From: Epiperipatus broadwayi
Taxonomy: Eukaryota > Onychophora > Udeonychophora > Euonychophora > Peripatidae
Assembly: GCA_028023455.1 (NCBI GenBank)
Contig: JAQFVV010000027.1
Span: 4,273,845 to 4,337,844, forward strand
Reading direction: 5' to 3'
DNA length: 64,000 nt
In this document: piece by piece, positions 45,469-57,792 of the stretch
Numbering within the stretch: position 1 is the first letter of the stretch
How the letters are laid out: the number at the start of each line of letters is the position of its first letter
Program-made: the position numbers and the translations under genes
Notes under the pieces: model-generated
Databases searched by the model: none
Told to the model about the DNA's origin: nothing
The model's input: the letters and a program-made list of their open reading frames with translations, nothing else

Positions 45469-45827
45469 CTACAAATTCCTAATGTTTCCAAATGTAATTC
45501 TGTGATAACAGCCAAAAGTTAATAAACCAACTGAATATCCACAACCTGACATCAAGACAACCTCTATAGATAAAAGATATCCTGATTTAAGATGTTTAAA
45601 TAGAGATGAAGACACATGGTTGTAATAGCCTGAGTTTTTAATCTGCCTAGAAGTTTTAAATAAACCCCATTTAATAGACAAAAATAAAGATAAATTATGA
45701 AGTAATTTAGCTTGTGCTTTACACAAAAAAGTGAAGCTTTTCTCAATCTTCTTACAAGTTATATGGCTAAGCACTTTCAGAGACCTTGAGTCTCCATAAT
45801 CATAGCCTACTTTTAACTGAAGTTTAG
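45469..45827 (-). pseudogene. Exon-like coding segment, minus copy
   Basis: After a CCACAG acceptor (45828-45829) the minus strand is open from 45827 to TAG 45471-45469, 119 codons: LQLKVGYDYGDSRSLKVLSH, CKKIEKSFTFLCKAQAK, then KHLKSGYLLSIEVVLMSGCG and TFGCYHRITFGN. Alternating hydrophobic residues suggest beta structure. The first part lies in a 153-bp inverted duplication. A decayed third copy is at 46290-46600. The function is unknown; it could be a real exon or a gene fragment. Confidence 0.35.
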
Positions 45828-46122
45828 CTGTGGTTTATGTAAAATTTATGCAAATTTTATAACGACCATTTTCCGGAGATTGCACACGATTCTTTCCGGT
45901 TTATTGCACAATTGTCATTTGCAATAAAACACGCCTCTTTAATTTTTCATTTCATATCATTACATTCAGTGCATAAATTTTACATAAACCACAGCTAAAC
46001 TTCAGTTAAAAGTAGGCTATGATTATGGAGACTCAAGGTCTCTGAAAGCGCTTAGCCATATAACTTGTAAGAAGATTGAGACAAGCTTCACTTTTTTGTG
46101 TAAAGCGCAAGCTAAATTACTT
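45700..46122. repeat. 153-bp inverted duplication containing exon-like sequence
   Basis: The arms 45700-45852 and 45970-46122 differ at only three positions, two of them CpG versus TpG/CpA. The 117-bp spacer is unrelated. Both arms carry the same acceptor-like ACCACAG followed by the same open frame. It could fold into a long hairpin RNA. Confidence 0.92.
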
Positions 46123-46137
46123 ACTACTCAAAAGTAA
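45995..46137 (+). pseudogene. Exon-like coding segment, plus copy
   Basis: This is the mirror copy: after ACCACAG (ending 45994) the frame reads the same residues as the minus copy with A for V and T for K at two positions, then diverges at the arm boundary and stops at TAA 46135-46137. It keeps CpG bases that the minus copy has lost, which suggests it is nearer the original. Confidence 0.35.
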
Positions 46138-46289
46138 AGTAGAAAACTAGTATTTTATAAATTATGAAGATAAATTAATAAATAAACACTAGTGCAACCT
46201 TTCAAACAAATTATTATTTGTTACTGTGGATATAATAAGCCATAAATTGGTAATGGCTGCCTGGTCTGCAGATGTATTTCACATAATAA

Positions 46290-46600
46290 CAATTAAAGCT
46301 TAATAAAACAATAGAATATAAAAAAATTATTATCATTCCAACTTCTATAGATAAAGAAATGGATTTCACCTTTTATTACTGGTCTAAAATCTTTAAATAA
46401 GCAAAGTATATAATAATATTTGATTGTAATAAATAGTGATTTTAATTTGCCTACAAGGGTTTGTTTAAAATTTTTAGTCAGATAAAATCTTAATTTCTTG
46501 TTAGTCAAATGTTATCACTCTTTATCTATTTAAAGACCTTAGATCAGGCTAAAAGGTGAAATTCATGTTAAATTGCTTTGACAACAGATTGTGAACATTC
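46290..46600 (-). pseudogene. Diverged third copy of exon-like segment
   Basis: Plus-strand text from CTATAGATAAAG to TTAATTTGCC and on to AGACCTTAGATCAGGCTAAAA parallels 45.55-45.82 kb in the same orientation with many differences. The minus frame is open for 71 codons at 46293-46508 but is low in complexity. Confidence 0.35.
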
Positions 46601-46663
46601 GACTAGTATTTTAAGCTTTGTCTGTTATCATGTAAATTATTTATATTTGTATTATTATGTACT

Positions 46664-47208
46664 TGTGCATTTTCCTGTTTACTAAGCTCTGCAGCCCATA
46701 TTTTCAATAAATATACAGTTTCAGGGGCATAAAATAGAAATGTTATATTTAATATTTACATTTTTTTGTCATTAGTGTTATTTTAAAAAAAATAAAAAAT
46801 TGTGTGAAAATTAATGACAATATTTAGACTTTATTTATTATTTTTTTATGTTAAGTCAAATGTAGAGTCATATCGTGTCTATTAATGCAGACTTCAATTT
46901 ATGAATCTAAAAATTAAAAAAAATACATGAAACATGTTCATAATATATATATAGGCATTGGCATTTACACATTATAATATTTACCTTTTATTTATTATTG
47001 TTAATTCTAAGTAATAATTAATACATACATTGTAATTAATTTTTGCACATTTTATTTTTTAAAAATAGCACTAACAGAAAAAAAAATGTAAATATTAAAT
47101 ACAACATTTCCTATCAGCCATTTTTGTAAAGATTTATTGTATGCCCCTGAAACTGTATATTTATCAAAAATATGAACTGCAGAGCTTGATAGCCAGGAAA
47201 ATGCATAA
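46664..47208. mobile_element. Foldback element 2
   Basis: TGCATTTTCCTG ... AAGCTCTGCAG at the left is mirrored by CTGCAGAGCTT ... CAGGAAAATGCA at the right. The arms of about 140 bp include CAGTTTCAGGGGCATA/TATGCCCCTGAAACTG. The right arm carries an extra insertion of about 30 bp. Confidence 0.75.
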
Positions 47209-47785
47209 GTATCTTTTTTTCTCAACAATTTTTTTCTCAATATTTCACATTATGTGTAAAAAATTAAGCATTCAAATTTTATTGTCATCAACTATAGCTT
47301 ATTTTAGACCTTTTAATATATAAAATATAACTCTAAATTATTTGACAGAATAAAAATTACTTCAAAACTAAACAGAAAGTGTTAACAATATTGTGGATGG
47401 ACAGTTATGCTTCCTAGTAATGATTCATCAAATTCCATTTATTTCTTCACCTTTCTTAACTGTTGAATTAAGTTTCTTTTACTAATTTCATATTTTTACC
47501 TAATATGATCACCATTTTGGTGTCATCTACTGTAAGATTGATTAATCAGTCATTACTGGTTACATATAAAATTCCTATCATTATATTTAAACATCATCTT
47601 TTTTTCTTCCAGTTTTGAATTCCAAACATCATTAATAAAGGTAAAAGACAAAAATTTGAAGATAGGATTTGACTACTAAGAAATAGATATTTTATACATA
47701 TCTGGCAATCACTGATTGCTTAAGCTTATGCTATCTGACACTGAAATATAAAACTGCTCATGTCTTAAAACAATTATTCAGAGAA

Positions 47786-48135
47786 CCACTGCCCTTTAGA
47801 TTTTGAAGCTCCGGGCACAAAAATGGAGTGGGGCACCCAGCAAATAAAAAAGTGAATAATTAAATAAAATCTTTTAATTTTAAATACAAGACAAGAACAT
47901 ATACAACATTTATTCTTTTCTAAAGAGTAATAACTTTATTTTCCTTGCTTCAATTTCAAAAAAATTCATCTATTATCTCGCTTAAATTTAAGACTTTACA
48001 TAATTTATTTTCTAGTGGAAAGCAACATTAGGTTGGAAAGTCTTTCCTATGCCATTGTGGATCTTAAATAGTTTTTTATTATTTTAAGCTTTGACAAACT
48101 ACATTTGGACTCAGCAGTGATTATCAGAATTGTTA
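47786..48135 (-). pseudogene. hAT transposase C-terminal remnant
   Basis: Minus-strand translation from about 48125 reads LIITAESK, then SLSKLKIIKNYLRSTMA, ERLSN and LLST, matching the hAT dimerisation domain. The low-coordinate end at 47788-47818 (CACTGCCC...CTCCGGGCAC) may be the terminal repeat, but no partner was found. Confidence 0.65.
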
Positions 48136-49729
48136 ATAAAATTCTTAAGATATATATATATGTTTAAGATATGTATGCATAAGATATATTGTGTTGTTGA
48201 TTAAAATAAGGTAGCTCGGTGCAGGACCACACTAACTCCTGGTGTTCCGGGCATATGCCCAGCTGACCGATCTTAGAGACACTACTGCATAGAATTCCCC
48301 CTAAATTCCAATAAATTCCTATGGACAACTTTCAAAACAATAAAGAATGCGATGTTGGAAGTGGATCAATAAAAAAATAGTCGGAAAAACGCCCTCTGGA
48401 GAATTAAAATGGAAATGTGTCAAAAAAAGTTGGGTTATTTTCAAACTTTCACCAGCTTGTTTTCTTTATTAAGCATCAAATAAAAAAATTGTTTTAACTT
48501 AATTTTTTTTTCTAGGATTAGGCAGTGGATTAAGATTAGGTAGTGTTAGACCTTGGAGTATACGTCACCGAATAAGCAGTTAAGGACCAGATTCCGGATT
48601 ATATAATCCTTGAATCGGTTTAGGCAATAATTAAGTATCTTATTCTCGGGTGTACGGCGCCCTAATCGACTTCCATTCTGATAATACCGGTACTCGGGCT
48701 TCTTCTTATGAACTCCCGAATTATTAAGTTATTTGGTTACTTATTTTTATTGATTGCCTGCAATATTGTTTGTCTTCAATATTAAACAATATGCAATTTT
48801 TAAATATAAATTAGCTGATATTTTAATTTATAAATATAAACTAAAACTTTTTTTTTTTTTTTTGGCTTATAGATGCTATAAATCTTTTAACGTACTTTTA
48901 CAATAAACAGGAAATATGGCGGATCAATGTCATCTTTATATTTCCTTTTTTCAGATTAATAAAAATCTTTTTATGAATTCAGGAAATATTTAAAAGAGAA
49001 TTTTAAAAAAATCAAAGTGATGCAAGAAGCTATCAAAATGAGGACATGATTTATAATTAACAATATTTTATAATTTATCTTATAATTATCACTTTCCAAA
49101 CAAAGACTCTTCATTTTCTAATATAAACGGTGGGATCATATTACTAAGTACTCCATTTAACTTTTAGGATTTTATATATTCTATAATAAAAACTTATTGT
49201 TCTACCGAGTAGTTTTTTTTCTCCACGCACAACAGTAACACAAAAGTCATTCTTTTTTTTTTTTAACTGAAAAATATTACTGTTTTAAAAATTCTGATAC
49301 CACGTGTACATGCTGTTTAAAAAATAATTTAAAACCCTTTCCACTTAAAATTTTTTGCTAAAGCAATAATAGCAGGCTTCTAAAATAATTCAACTTATTT
49401 AAATGTTTTTAATTAATTTTTTTAAAATATTATTTTTTAAATCAGTCAATTTGAAATATACATATTTTTAAAGTCTACCATTTCTATTAATTCTAAACAA
49501 AAAGAAATCAATAAGATTAAAAATTTTGCTGCAACCACGTGATCAATCGGTTCTGCTAGATCATGTGACATGTGTTAGACGGATTGGTCATTTAGCTGAT
49601 AAAATGTGATTTTTTGAAAAAAATCTATTCCATATTTTTTAGGCATTGTGTATGGAATTAAACCAGACAGAATAAGAAAACAATTACAAACTTTGCTTAT
49701 TGCAGTTTGGTGCAATAATAGGGTAATTG
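48136..49729. other. AT-rich DNA with an unassigned CpG-bearing block
   Basis: 48190-48430 contains GTTCCGGGCATATGCCCAGC, which resembles a transposon terminus. 48530-48730 has more CpG than its surroundings (TATACGTCACCG, ACGGCGCCC) but no ORF. The rest is AT-rich with homopolymers. CACGTGATC occurs near 49536. Confidence 0.35.
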
Positions 49730-50437
49730 TATCTCACCTTAGCTTCAAATAATGGCCTAGTTCAGGTTCCATCTTATCTTGATTGGATTGATCATTCATC
49801 ACCACATTCCAGTAGATATACAAATAAACAACATATGTCCAGTAGTAGAAACGGAACAATAGGTGATGATGCTCAATGAATGTGACTGTTTTCATTATAA
49901 ATGGAAATCTGGCCATAAATAGCCAATCTAATTGAAGGTATAAAGACAACAACTATCAAAACTGAACATTAGTATATATATATATATACTGTTCACTATA
50001 CAGCTGAGCGGAGAGGCAATTTTATGTTAGAACTGGAAGCTGCTGGACATGGGGCATGCTGTCATAGAACTAGCCAGAAATGTCACTGTACTTAAAATTT
50101 CCAGCCGTACTATGATAGTTTGCCTCATGAGTATCTTATGCTTACAGATCTAATGTGAATTTGCTTCACTGTTTAGCCATATAGTGGACATCTGTGTATG
50201 TAGTTCAGATTTGATAGTTGTTGTCTTTCTAACCCTAACTGGATTGACTATTTATGGACTGATCCTCATCAATAACAGAAACAATCAGATTCTATGAGTA
50301 TCATCATTTATTGATCCATTCTTACTATTGAATATATGTTATCTATTTGTATACATTAAAACATGGTGTGAATGCTCAATCCAATCAATATAAGATGGAA
50401 TCTGGATTAATCCATTATTTGCAGGTAAGGTGAGATA
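49730..50437. mobile_element. Foldback element 3, long arms
   Basis: Arms of about 235 bp (49730-49967 and 50203-50437) are inverted and about 80 percent identical, with ends TATCTCACCTTA and TAAGGTGAGATA. A 235-bp centre separates them. There is no ORF of note in the arms. Confidence 0.8.
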
Positions 50438-53400
50438 TATCAGTAATGGTCTTAAAAGCTAAAGATTTGTGAGCAAAGTTCAACTTGTGATTTCTGGTGC
50501 TTAAATATCACATGACCTCTGAAGTTACTATTACACTATAATTCTTAATCACCTTATGGCTACTTTTCAAGATAATCATTGCTTATATAGTTCTTTTATC
50601 TTCCTTATATAGTTCTTTTATCTTCCTTTTTGTTTCTTTTTATTCTCTCTTTTGATTTTTTTGTATACACATGGTTTAACATAAAAATTGTCACAATCAG
50701 AAAAAATAAGATGGTGGTAAATATGTCAGCATTGTCAATGAACAGATAAGACTTTCAAATCCTTGAACTTTGCAGTAAATTACATGTGAACTGCAAGAAA
50801 TGTAAACATTCAAGAAATCACCCAAAACATTCTGCAAAAATAAATAAATCCAAGCAGCTCAAAGGTGAATTGATATAGCATACATAAAAACTGCAAATGC
50901 TTGCTAACCCTATTGGTAGTTTGAATGTTTTAGAAGGTAAAATTGCCATCTGATAATGATCAGCAAATGGGTATCTAAATCATGATTAGCTACAGAGCAA
51001 AAGTTCCAGATTAATCTAAATTGATAAGAAGAGTGTCAATGCATTCACTATAAAATTAAAATGTATGATTGTACTATAGAATGATCTTCACTGATGGTAT
51101 GATTATTCCTAAGGGTTCTAAGTTATAGTTTATGTACCTCTTTTTAAAAATATGATTGCAATAATGACAGAAAATATGCTATACTCCTGAAAATGCCAAA
51201 TCCATTGTTAACCTTGATGTTTCAAATATCCTAGAAGCTTCTGAGGAAAGAATCAAAGTGTAATCATGTAACAGTGAAAAATAAACTTCCACTACCCATA
51301 ACGCATTGTAAAGTTTGGAAGAGTGCAGAAATGATGTCAAAAGTTAAATCATGATAAAAATCCCGCAAGGTTTAATGCTATGGTAGAGTTTCAGATCTTA
51401 TAATTCAAGGTCCATGATCACAGCCAGGCTCTGTCCCTACCAGCATTTGAAGTTTTTATAAACTTTTGAATGGTAAATCATTTGTTTATTGTTTGTTCTG
51501 TATATCCTGATGGAGCAGAATGCAAACTCTGGAGCTCACGATCCATGGATCATAACTCAGATTGGTTTTGGTTCATTGATTCAATAGCCTCTGGAATTTA
51601 AGCTTTATTAATCATGGCCCAGCTCTAACACTTTTGGATTTTGGACTCCTTATGAACTCCTGAATAACAAAGCTATATTATTATTTTTAAGCATGATTTT
51701 TTAAAGCATGAATAGATATTCAGACTGCCTTGAGCTGCAAATCTGTAAAAGGACTTAATTGTAGTATGATATGCATACTGGTAACATACAGAATAGTGGT
51801 GAATTATGTAATATATTTACATATCACTTTTAGTAAATAATATTTATATTTTAATAGGATATTATCTGGGCCACAATGATAGCTTATAAGCACGTGTATT
51901 TAAAGATGATTGTCATATATAGGGTGCATCATTTTTAGGAAATTGAATAGACCATAGTATCACTTGGGTGCAATGAAAATATAGGACTGAAATAAACATA
52001 TATGTGAAATACCTAACTTTCAAACTACTGATGATGAATAAACTCATCTAATATTAATAAGAAAATAGGTGTATAACTATCATTAGTTCAAATATAAAAT
52101 ACATATGAGTATTGCCATTCCATGTACAAGAAAAAAATACTCTAGATGTGAGTATTGCAATAATTATATAAATCAAGCTGTAAACACAAATATGTCCACA
52201 TATAGAACATGCTGATCTACTTTTTATGTTTGATACTTTACAATATTGCCTTTTAATTTTTTTAGCAGTAAAATTTTCTTTCTGAAATACTTCAATGTCA
52301 CTTTTATGTGTAGTTCTCAAATGTATTTTATTCTCTGCCATATCTTCTCAATTGGAATAATTAACATTGCACTTCTTTAGAATGTCTATATCTCCCATAA
52401 AAACTATGCTCAAGTCCACCAAGAAGTCTTGCATTCTTCATTCATTTTACACATCCAATCTAATGGAGGTGTGATTTTAAATAGTAAACTCTATAGTATT
52501 ACATCCAGTAAGTTGAAGAACGCATCAACTGTTTTTATGATCATGCCATTGTATTTTTAAAATTTTAAAGAGCATCCTTAAGTAAAACTTTTATAATGCT
52601 TATATATTGCACTGATACAATGTCCATGTTTCACATCCATGCAATAGAGTAGGAAAATAATAGCCCTATATATAGCAAACTTAGTTGCAGTAATTATTTC
52701 TCTATACGAAAGTTCTTTAGTTTTAATTTGTTAAACACAACAACAGAATGTTGGAGACTGTGTAAAATAAGTACAAAAAAATGATCCTGAATTTGACAAG
52801 GTAGCCTGATTTTTCACTGCTTTTCACTAAAGGTCTGTCTTGGTGTGATTTATGTGAAATAGCAAATTGGCAGACTCCAGAACATAAAGAACTTAGATCA
52901 CATCTAACTCCATCATGTTTGATGTTTGAACATTATGCATTCTCTAGCAGTAAAATACCTTTATTCTATGTAATTAAAAGACTGTTTTACTTTTTATTTG
53001 TTTTTACTTATAAAAATCAATAAATGGTGGAAACACCAACAACAATAGCTGTTTTTGCAAAGCTATATTCAAGTTAGATTGATCAACACACCAGAATACC
53101 TACATAGAGTTCAAACCCTCTCATAAAATCAAGATGCCTTCATTTTAATCATTTTAAATCAGATTTTAGTTGCAAAATGTATCAAAGTATAATAACAAGT
53201 TCCATAGATTAAGACCAAGCTGTGTTTTTTTTTTGGAACTCAAACTACTTAAGTATTCAAAACCATAGCACCAGTTCTTCTATTCCTCTATGTGACTTGG
53301 GGCAGTTGTAACTTAGCTGATTCTGGACCTCATGATTCATAGATCATAGATCACCTTTCTCACTTTCAGTGCTCAAATTTTTTCACAAATTTCCTAGCAA

Positions 53401-53860
53401 TAAATTAAACTATTCAGTAAAAAAGTACTTAAATGATTATTTCTCAAGATTTCAGAAGTACCACCACTAAAATCAATTCTAGGATGCCATGTTCCACAGT
53501 TGGACCTTTTACTACTACCTAAATTGTGCAGGTAATCACCCAATTATTTTATTCTAAAAAAGAATTTAAATTGCATTTATGGCAACTCAACTCATCAGTG
53601 ATTATCAGATGTTTTGAATGAGCCAGAAACCAGTCTAGTAATAGGGCTTTAAGGTTATTAACATCTGGTAATTTCTGAGTGTTCAAACTTACAATAGATG
53701 AATTAGAATAAGAAACTACTCTTGTTTATCATATACTACTAATGTTAATGCAGATATTAAATATAAATTTAGAAAGGTCATAATTTAGAAAGGTCACATG
53801 ATGCTTTGCTAGTTAAATAACTGAATGTTTTCCTGAAGGTTTGTGATGATGGTGTTCTAG
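50438..53860. other. AT-rich DNA without recognised gene
   Basis: A short duplication of TATAGTTCTTTTATCTTCCT lies near 50595-50634. Translations are short; the 95-codon minus ORF at 52054-52341 is low-quality and unrecognised. A GAAACCAGTC piece near 53630 recalls the hammerhead families but lacks a core. Confidence 0.4.
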
Positions 53861-54073
53861 TTGTATTTTTATATTGGACTATTTCCATCAACCAATATGT
53901 GTATTGAATGTCTTTAGAAAAATTTAACTTTATTTAAATATTCCAAATACATTTAACTGTTAATATACTATTACTAATAGTTAAATGTACTTGGAATATT
54001 TAAAAGTTAAATTTTTCTAAAGACATTCAATACGCATATTAGATGATGAAAATAGTCCAATATAAAAATACAA
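53861..54073. repeat. Hairpin of two SINE 3' tails, head to head
   Basis: Arms 53861-53958 and 53979-54073 are inverted copies with about 90 percent identity. The right arm equals the 3' tail of the SINE at 57441-57735 (ACTAATAGTT ... AGATGATGAAAATAGTCCAA), so both arms are SINE tails in opposite orientation. Confidence 0.8.
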
Positions 54074-54399
54074 ATAACTGAATGCTTAGTCATTGAAGCA
54101 GTCAAACGATGATCAAGCATGAAAGTGGAAAAACGACTGTAATACATGGATTTTAGTTCTCAAGTCTGCAACTCTGGACTAAACTGGGCTGGGTGTGTTT
54201 CATATGACTTTTGATGACATTAATGTGATAAAGACATCTACAATAATCAGAATATCCAGTATTTATATTTAACAGACATACTGAATGATATATTCAGAAT
54301 GATAAATGAATAGAACAAGAGCAGATCTTCACACTAGTGCCATCTAGCGAAAACTGAAGAAGTCAACAATTGTAAAATGCAAATAAGTTCCTATTCTTA

Positions 54400-55975
54400 A
54401 CCCTCTCACAGAACGACATTAGTATTTTTCTCCCTGGTGACCTTGTTTGTAATTTTTCAACTTTCAATTTTGATATTAAACTGTTATTATATATGAGAAT
54501 TTAATAAAACTTGGTTTATTAAAAATTTATATTTACAAATGAAAAATATTTTTTTAAAAAAATCATATTGCAAATATTTTAAAAAATTATATAAAGGTAT
54601 TTTTGTTATTCAATGGTGGACAGAAAGGTAGCTAAACATGTGACTCTAGAAAATCATCAAAACCATCTTTGATTGAATTTTATTTTTAAAATGTAAATGA
54701 ATAAATATTAATCTTTGATAAATCTATAAAATTATGTTTTAAAATAGTAAACTTGCTTTATAAATTTTAGAATATCTCAAAGATCCTATCATAGTATTGA
54801 TAATGATATTTATTGATCAGTTTAACAACAAGTGATGATTTTACTGGCCATTGTTTTCTTTATTACCATTATTCTATAATTTATTAACTTTTATTTTTAA
54901 AAATAAAACATATATGTACAAAATAAAAGTGTAACTATATATATTTTTGTTTTTTAATAATTATTACACAATTATTATCTAAAAATAATTATGAATTTTA
55001 ATAAACATCATAAAATATCAAGTTTTTAGTTATTCCAAACATTTTCTAGAAGTAATCTCACAAATGATCTCAAATTTGGATTACAAAAAACTAAATTCAT
55101 CAAATGCTGTTTTGGATGTTACAATGATACTATGATTTCTATATTTTTTCTACATTATTTTGAGCCTAGATATAACCTTAAATTATCATGCCCAGTTTTA
55201 TTTCACTGTAAAAATCATTTTAAAATTATTCATTGATTAAAAAAACCTGAGGCTGTCAGCATTTGATGGACCTTAAAGAGTTCACAATATATAATTTGCA
55301 TACTAAAGAAATCATATCTTCTTCCTTTTGATCTTAATAGAAGTAACAATTTCTGATTGGTGGATTGTTTAGTCCAATAGCAAGTAATAAAAGAATATGT
55401 TTGAAAAAAATTATAATTTTCAATAATTTGTTTACATATACTTCTGTTAAATACTTATTTTAAACCAAAAATCTACATGAATATAATTACATTTTATTTG
55501 AAAATGTTTATTTTTAAGAACACAAGTCATCGAAAGTTTTTAATGACAAAACAGAAGCAGTTCTATTGAATAATAAGAATGGCTTTTTGTTAATACCAGT
55601 AAAGAAATTTTTTTAAATTTTTAAATAACAATAAATTTAAAATTAAATTTTAACATATACTTTCTTTCTTTAATGATAAGTAACCCTAAATTTCTTTTGA
55701 ATGTAAAAGATGGAATTCAAATACCTACTATTTTATTCCACTAACTTTTTGAGTAGTTAAATTATATCCAATAACACCAATTATCATTGTTACAGTTATA
55801 AACTCCACTTACCATTTAATTTTCTTATTTACAAACTTTAAATATTTTTATTGTTTGAAAGCTTGCATTTGCAATAAATAATTAAAGATTATCAATGTAT
55901 GATATAGAAAAAAAGCATTGTAAAAATAAAATGTTCGGATGTGGAAAAAAATTTCACTAGGTCCTTTCAAATAAG
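54400..55975 (+). repeat. Long AT-rich repeat, copy 5
   Basis: The copy starts TTAACCCTCTCACA and ends near TTTCACTAGGTCC, sharing ordered landmarks with 10910-13440 (TAATAATTATTACACA, AAGTAATCTCACAAA, AACCCTAAATTTC, AATTATATCCAATA). It is shorter than copy 1. No coding capacity. Confidence 0.5.
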
Positions 55976-56231
55976 AAGGATAGATTTGGATCCTGAATAA
56001 AATGTGGATTTTAAGAATTTGTTACTAATGATGAATTAACTTGCTATTATTGAAGTAATGCATCACCTTTCACCAAATTCTCATTAAGTTTACTCTTTCT
56101 GATTAAACTTTGTGTTTAATATTTTCCACAATTAAAAAACTTATTCTTAAACACTTTTATATCTCAAAACAATCACAAATATCTTTTTTTAAGTAATAAC
56201 TTTGTAAATAAAAGAATACATTAGTAATAAT

Positions 56232-56512
56232 TATATGATGTAGTATTTTCATCATCTAATATTAAATGTTCCAATATCTTTAGAAAAGATCAAACTTTAT
56301 TTAAAGTGCTCAAATACAAACAACTATTAATAATAGCACACAGATTAGATGGCACAACATTTCCAGTGGCATTAGTCTCTTTTCTTCGGGTGTATGTTTC
56401 TGGCCTGATCAATAACAGTACTAGCATGGTAATCACATCTGTACTTTTAGATTCATGAATACTGATTTTTTAAGCTGATATTCTGACCAACTAGGCTATT
56501 CTGCCAAAGGCA
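56232..56512 (-). mobile_element. tRNA-derived SINE, inverted copy
   Basis: The minus strand begins TTTGGCAGAATAGCCTAGTT, a tRNA-like 5' part shared with 57451, and ends with TTTAGAT...GATGATGAAAATAC like the other tails. The internal box B is weak (GATTACCATGCTAG follows). Confidence 0.65.
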
Positions 56513-56804
56513 ACAGTCAGTAGAAATTTCAGACACTTATCTATGAGAATCCTCCTTATTTTACTGATTTTTACAAAGAGTAAGTTTTAATTAGTGGTTT
56601 CCAGACATGTATTATCACACTTAGTTGATTTATGGGATTATTTACCACTATCATGTGGGCAGTGGCATAACTACTGAGTTTCAAAGGAAGACAATGCCTG
56701 TGGACCCACATATTCTAGAAATCCATAAACTTGAAAATCTGTAGCAAGGCAATTAAAATATATTCACATACAAACAATTTTTAACTATATCTCATAAATT
56801 ATTG

Positions 56805-56915
56805 TTAAACCACTAAAATCACATGATCACCATTTCTTATGCTTGCTCAAGCTGTTAAAGCAGGCTAAACTCTCCATACAGTAGTGCCACTCAGTGCAAG
56901 CCAGAGTAATCATAC
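56805..56915 (-). repeat. PLE terminal-repeat fragment
   Basis: The plus-strand text from CACATGATCACCATTTCTTA to GCAAGCCAGAGTAATCA is the reverse of the tandem-unit sequence. It sits just upstream of the PLE endonuclease remnant. Confidence 0.7.
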
Positions 56916-57037
56916 AGGAAATTGTAAAATTATTTTGAAAAAGCAGTTTGCTAGACAATTCAAGTGATTTCTTTATTAAAAGATGATATTACAAAAGAAA
57001 TTGTGAATAAGAAATTTTTCAGACTTGTTAATTAGTA

Positions 57038-57175
57038 AATATAGATGTGTCTAAGGTAGCTGACCATATATGTACCAATGAGCATATGTTTAACTGGGAA
57101 AATACAAAACTATTGGACAGAGAGGAAAAGTTACAAAAAGAAAAATTCAAAGAAGCTGTTCACATGACATCACAT
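57038..57175 (+). pseudogene. Penelope-type GIY-YIG endonuclease, C-terminal piece
   Basis: The frame reads SKVADHICTNEHMFNWENTK then LLDREEKLQKEKFKEAVHM, the conserved end of the Penelope-type GIY-YIG domain (ADH...HxFNWExxxxLDRE...KEAxxI). The same frame runs straight into the PLE terminal repeat, which sets the relation between protein and repeat. Confidence 0.75.
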
Positions 57176-57352
57176 GATCACCATTTCTTATGTTTGTTCA
57201 TAACTGTTATTAAAACAGGCAAAACTCTCCATATAGTAGTAATGAGTAGGCACTAGATATGGATTTTATGCACAAGCCTTCTGGCATTTATTGATTACTC
57301 TGGCTTGCACTGAGTGTCACTACTGTATGGAGAGTTTTTCCTGTTTTAATAA
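57170..57352 (+). repeat. PLE terminal repeat with inverted then direct halves
   Basis: It begins as the inverse of the unit (CACATGATCACCATTTCTTA ... AAACTCTCCATATAGTAGT), switches at about 57240 to direct orientation (GAGTAGGCACTAGATATGG ... GGCTTGCACTGAGTG), and closes with GAGAGTTTTTCCTGTTTTAA. The same switch opens array 1. Confidence 0.75.
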
Positions 57353-57440
57353 GCTGCTCACATGACAAATCAACTTTGCTCTTAAGAAAATAATGGAGAA
57401 ATCAGGAGGAACCTCATAGATAAGTATATACATTTTTACT

Positions 57441-57735
57441 GACTGATGGCTTTGGCAGAATGGCTCAGTTGGTTACAGTATCACCTTAAAATTAAATATT
57501 CAAAAAGGTAATGGTATAGGTTCGATTCCCATACTAGTACTGTCACTGAACAGACCATCAACACCTGAAAAAGAGAGGAGAATACCTTCCAAAATATTGT
57601 GCATATACTAACCTGTATGCAATTACTAATAGTTGAAAGTACTCTGAAATTTTAAATAAAGTAAAAAAAATTTAAAGATATTGGATAATCTATACTAGAT
57701 GATGGAAATTGTCCAATATGTAAATACAATGAAAT
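57441..57735 (+). mobile_element. tRNA-derived SINE, direct copy
   Basis: It starts TTTGGCAGAATGGCTCAGTT (box A region), has an exact-looking box B GGTTCGATTCC (57519-57529), and continues to the shared 3' tail ACTAATAGTTGAAAG ... TAGATGATGGAAATTGTCC. Length is about 290 bp. It sits inside the hAT element, so it inserted later. Confidence 0.75.
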
Positions 57736-57792
57736 ACAGTTGTTTGGAAAGTGAATTTTATGAAATATGTACTATTTTCTTGGTTATTTTTT

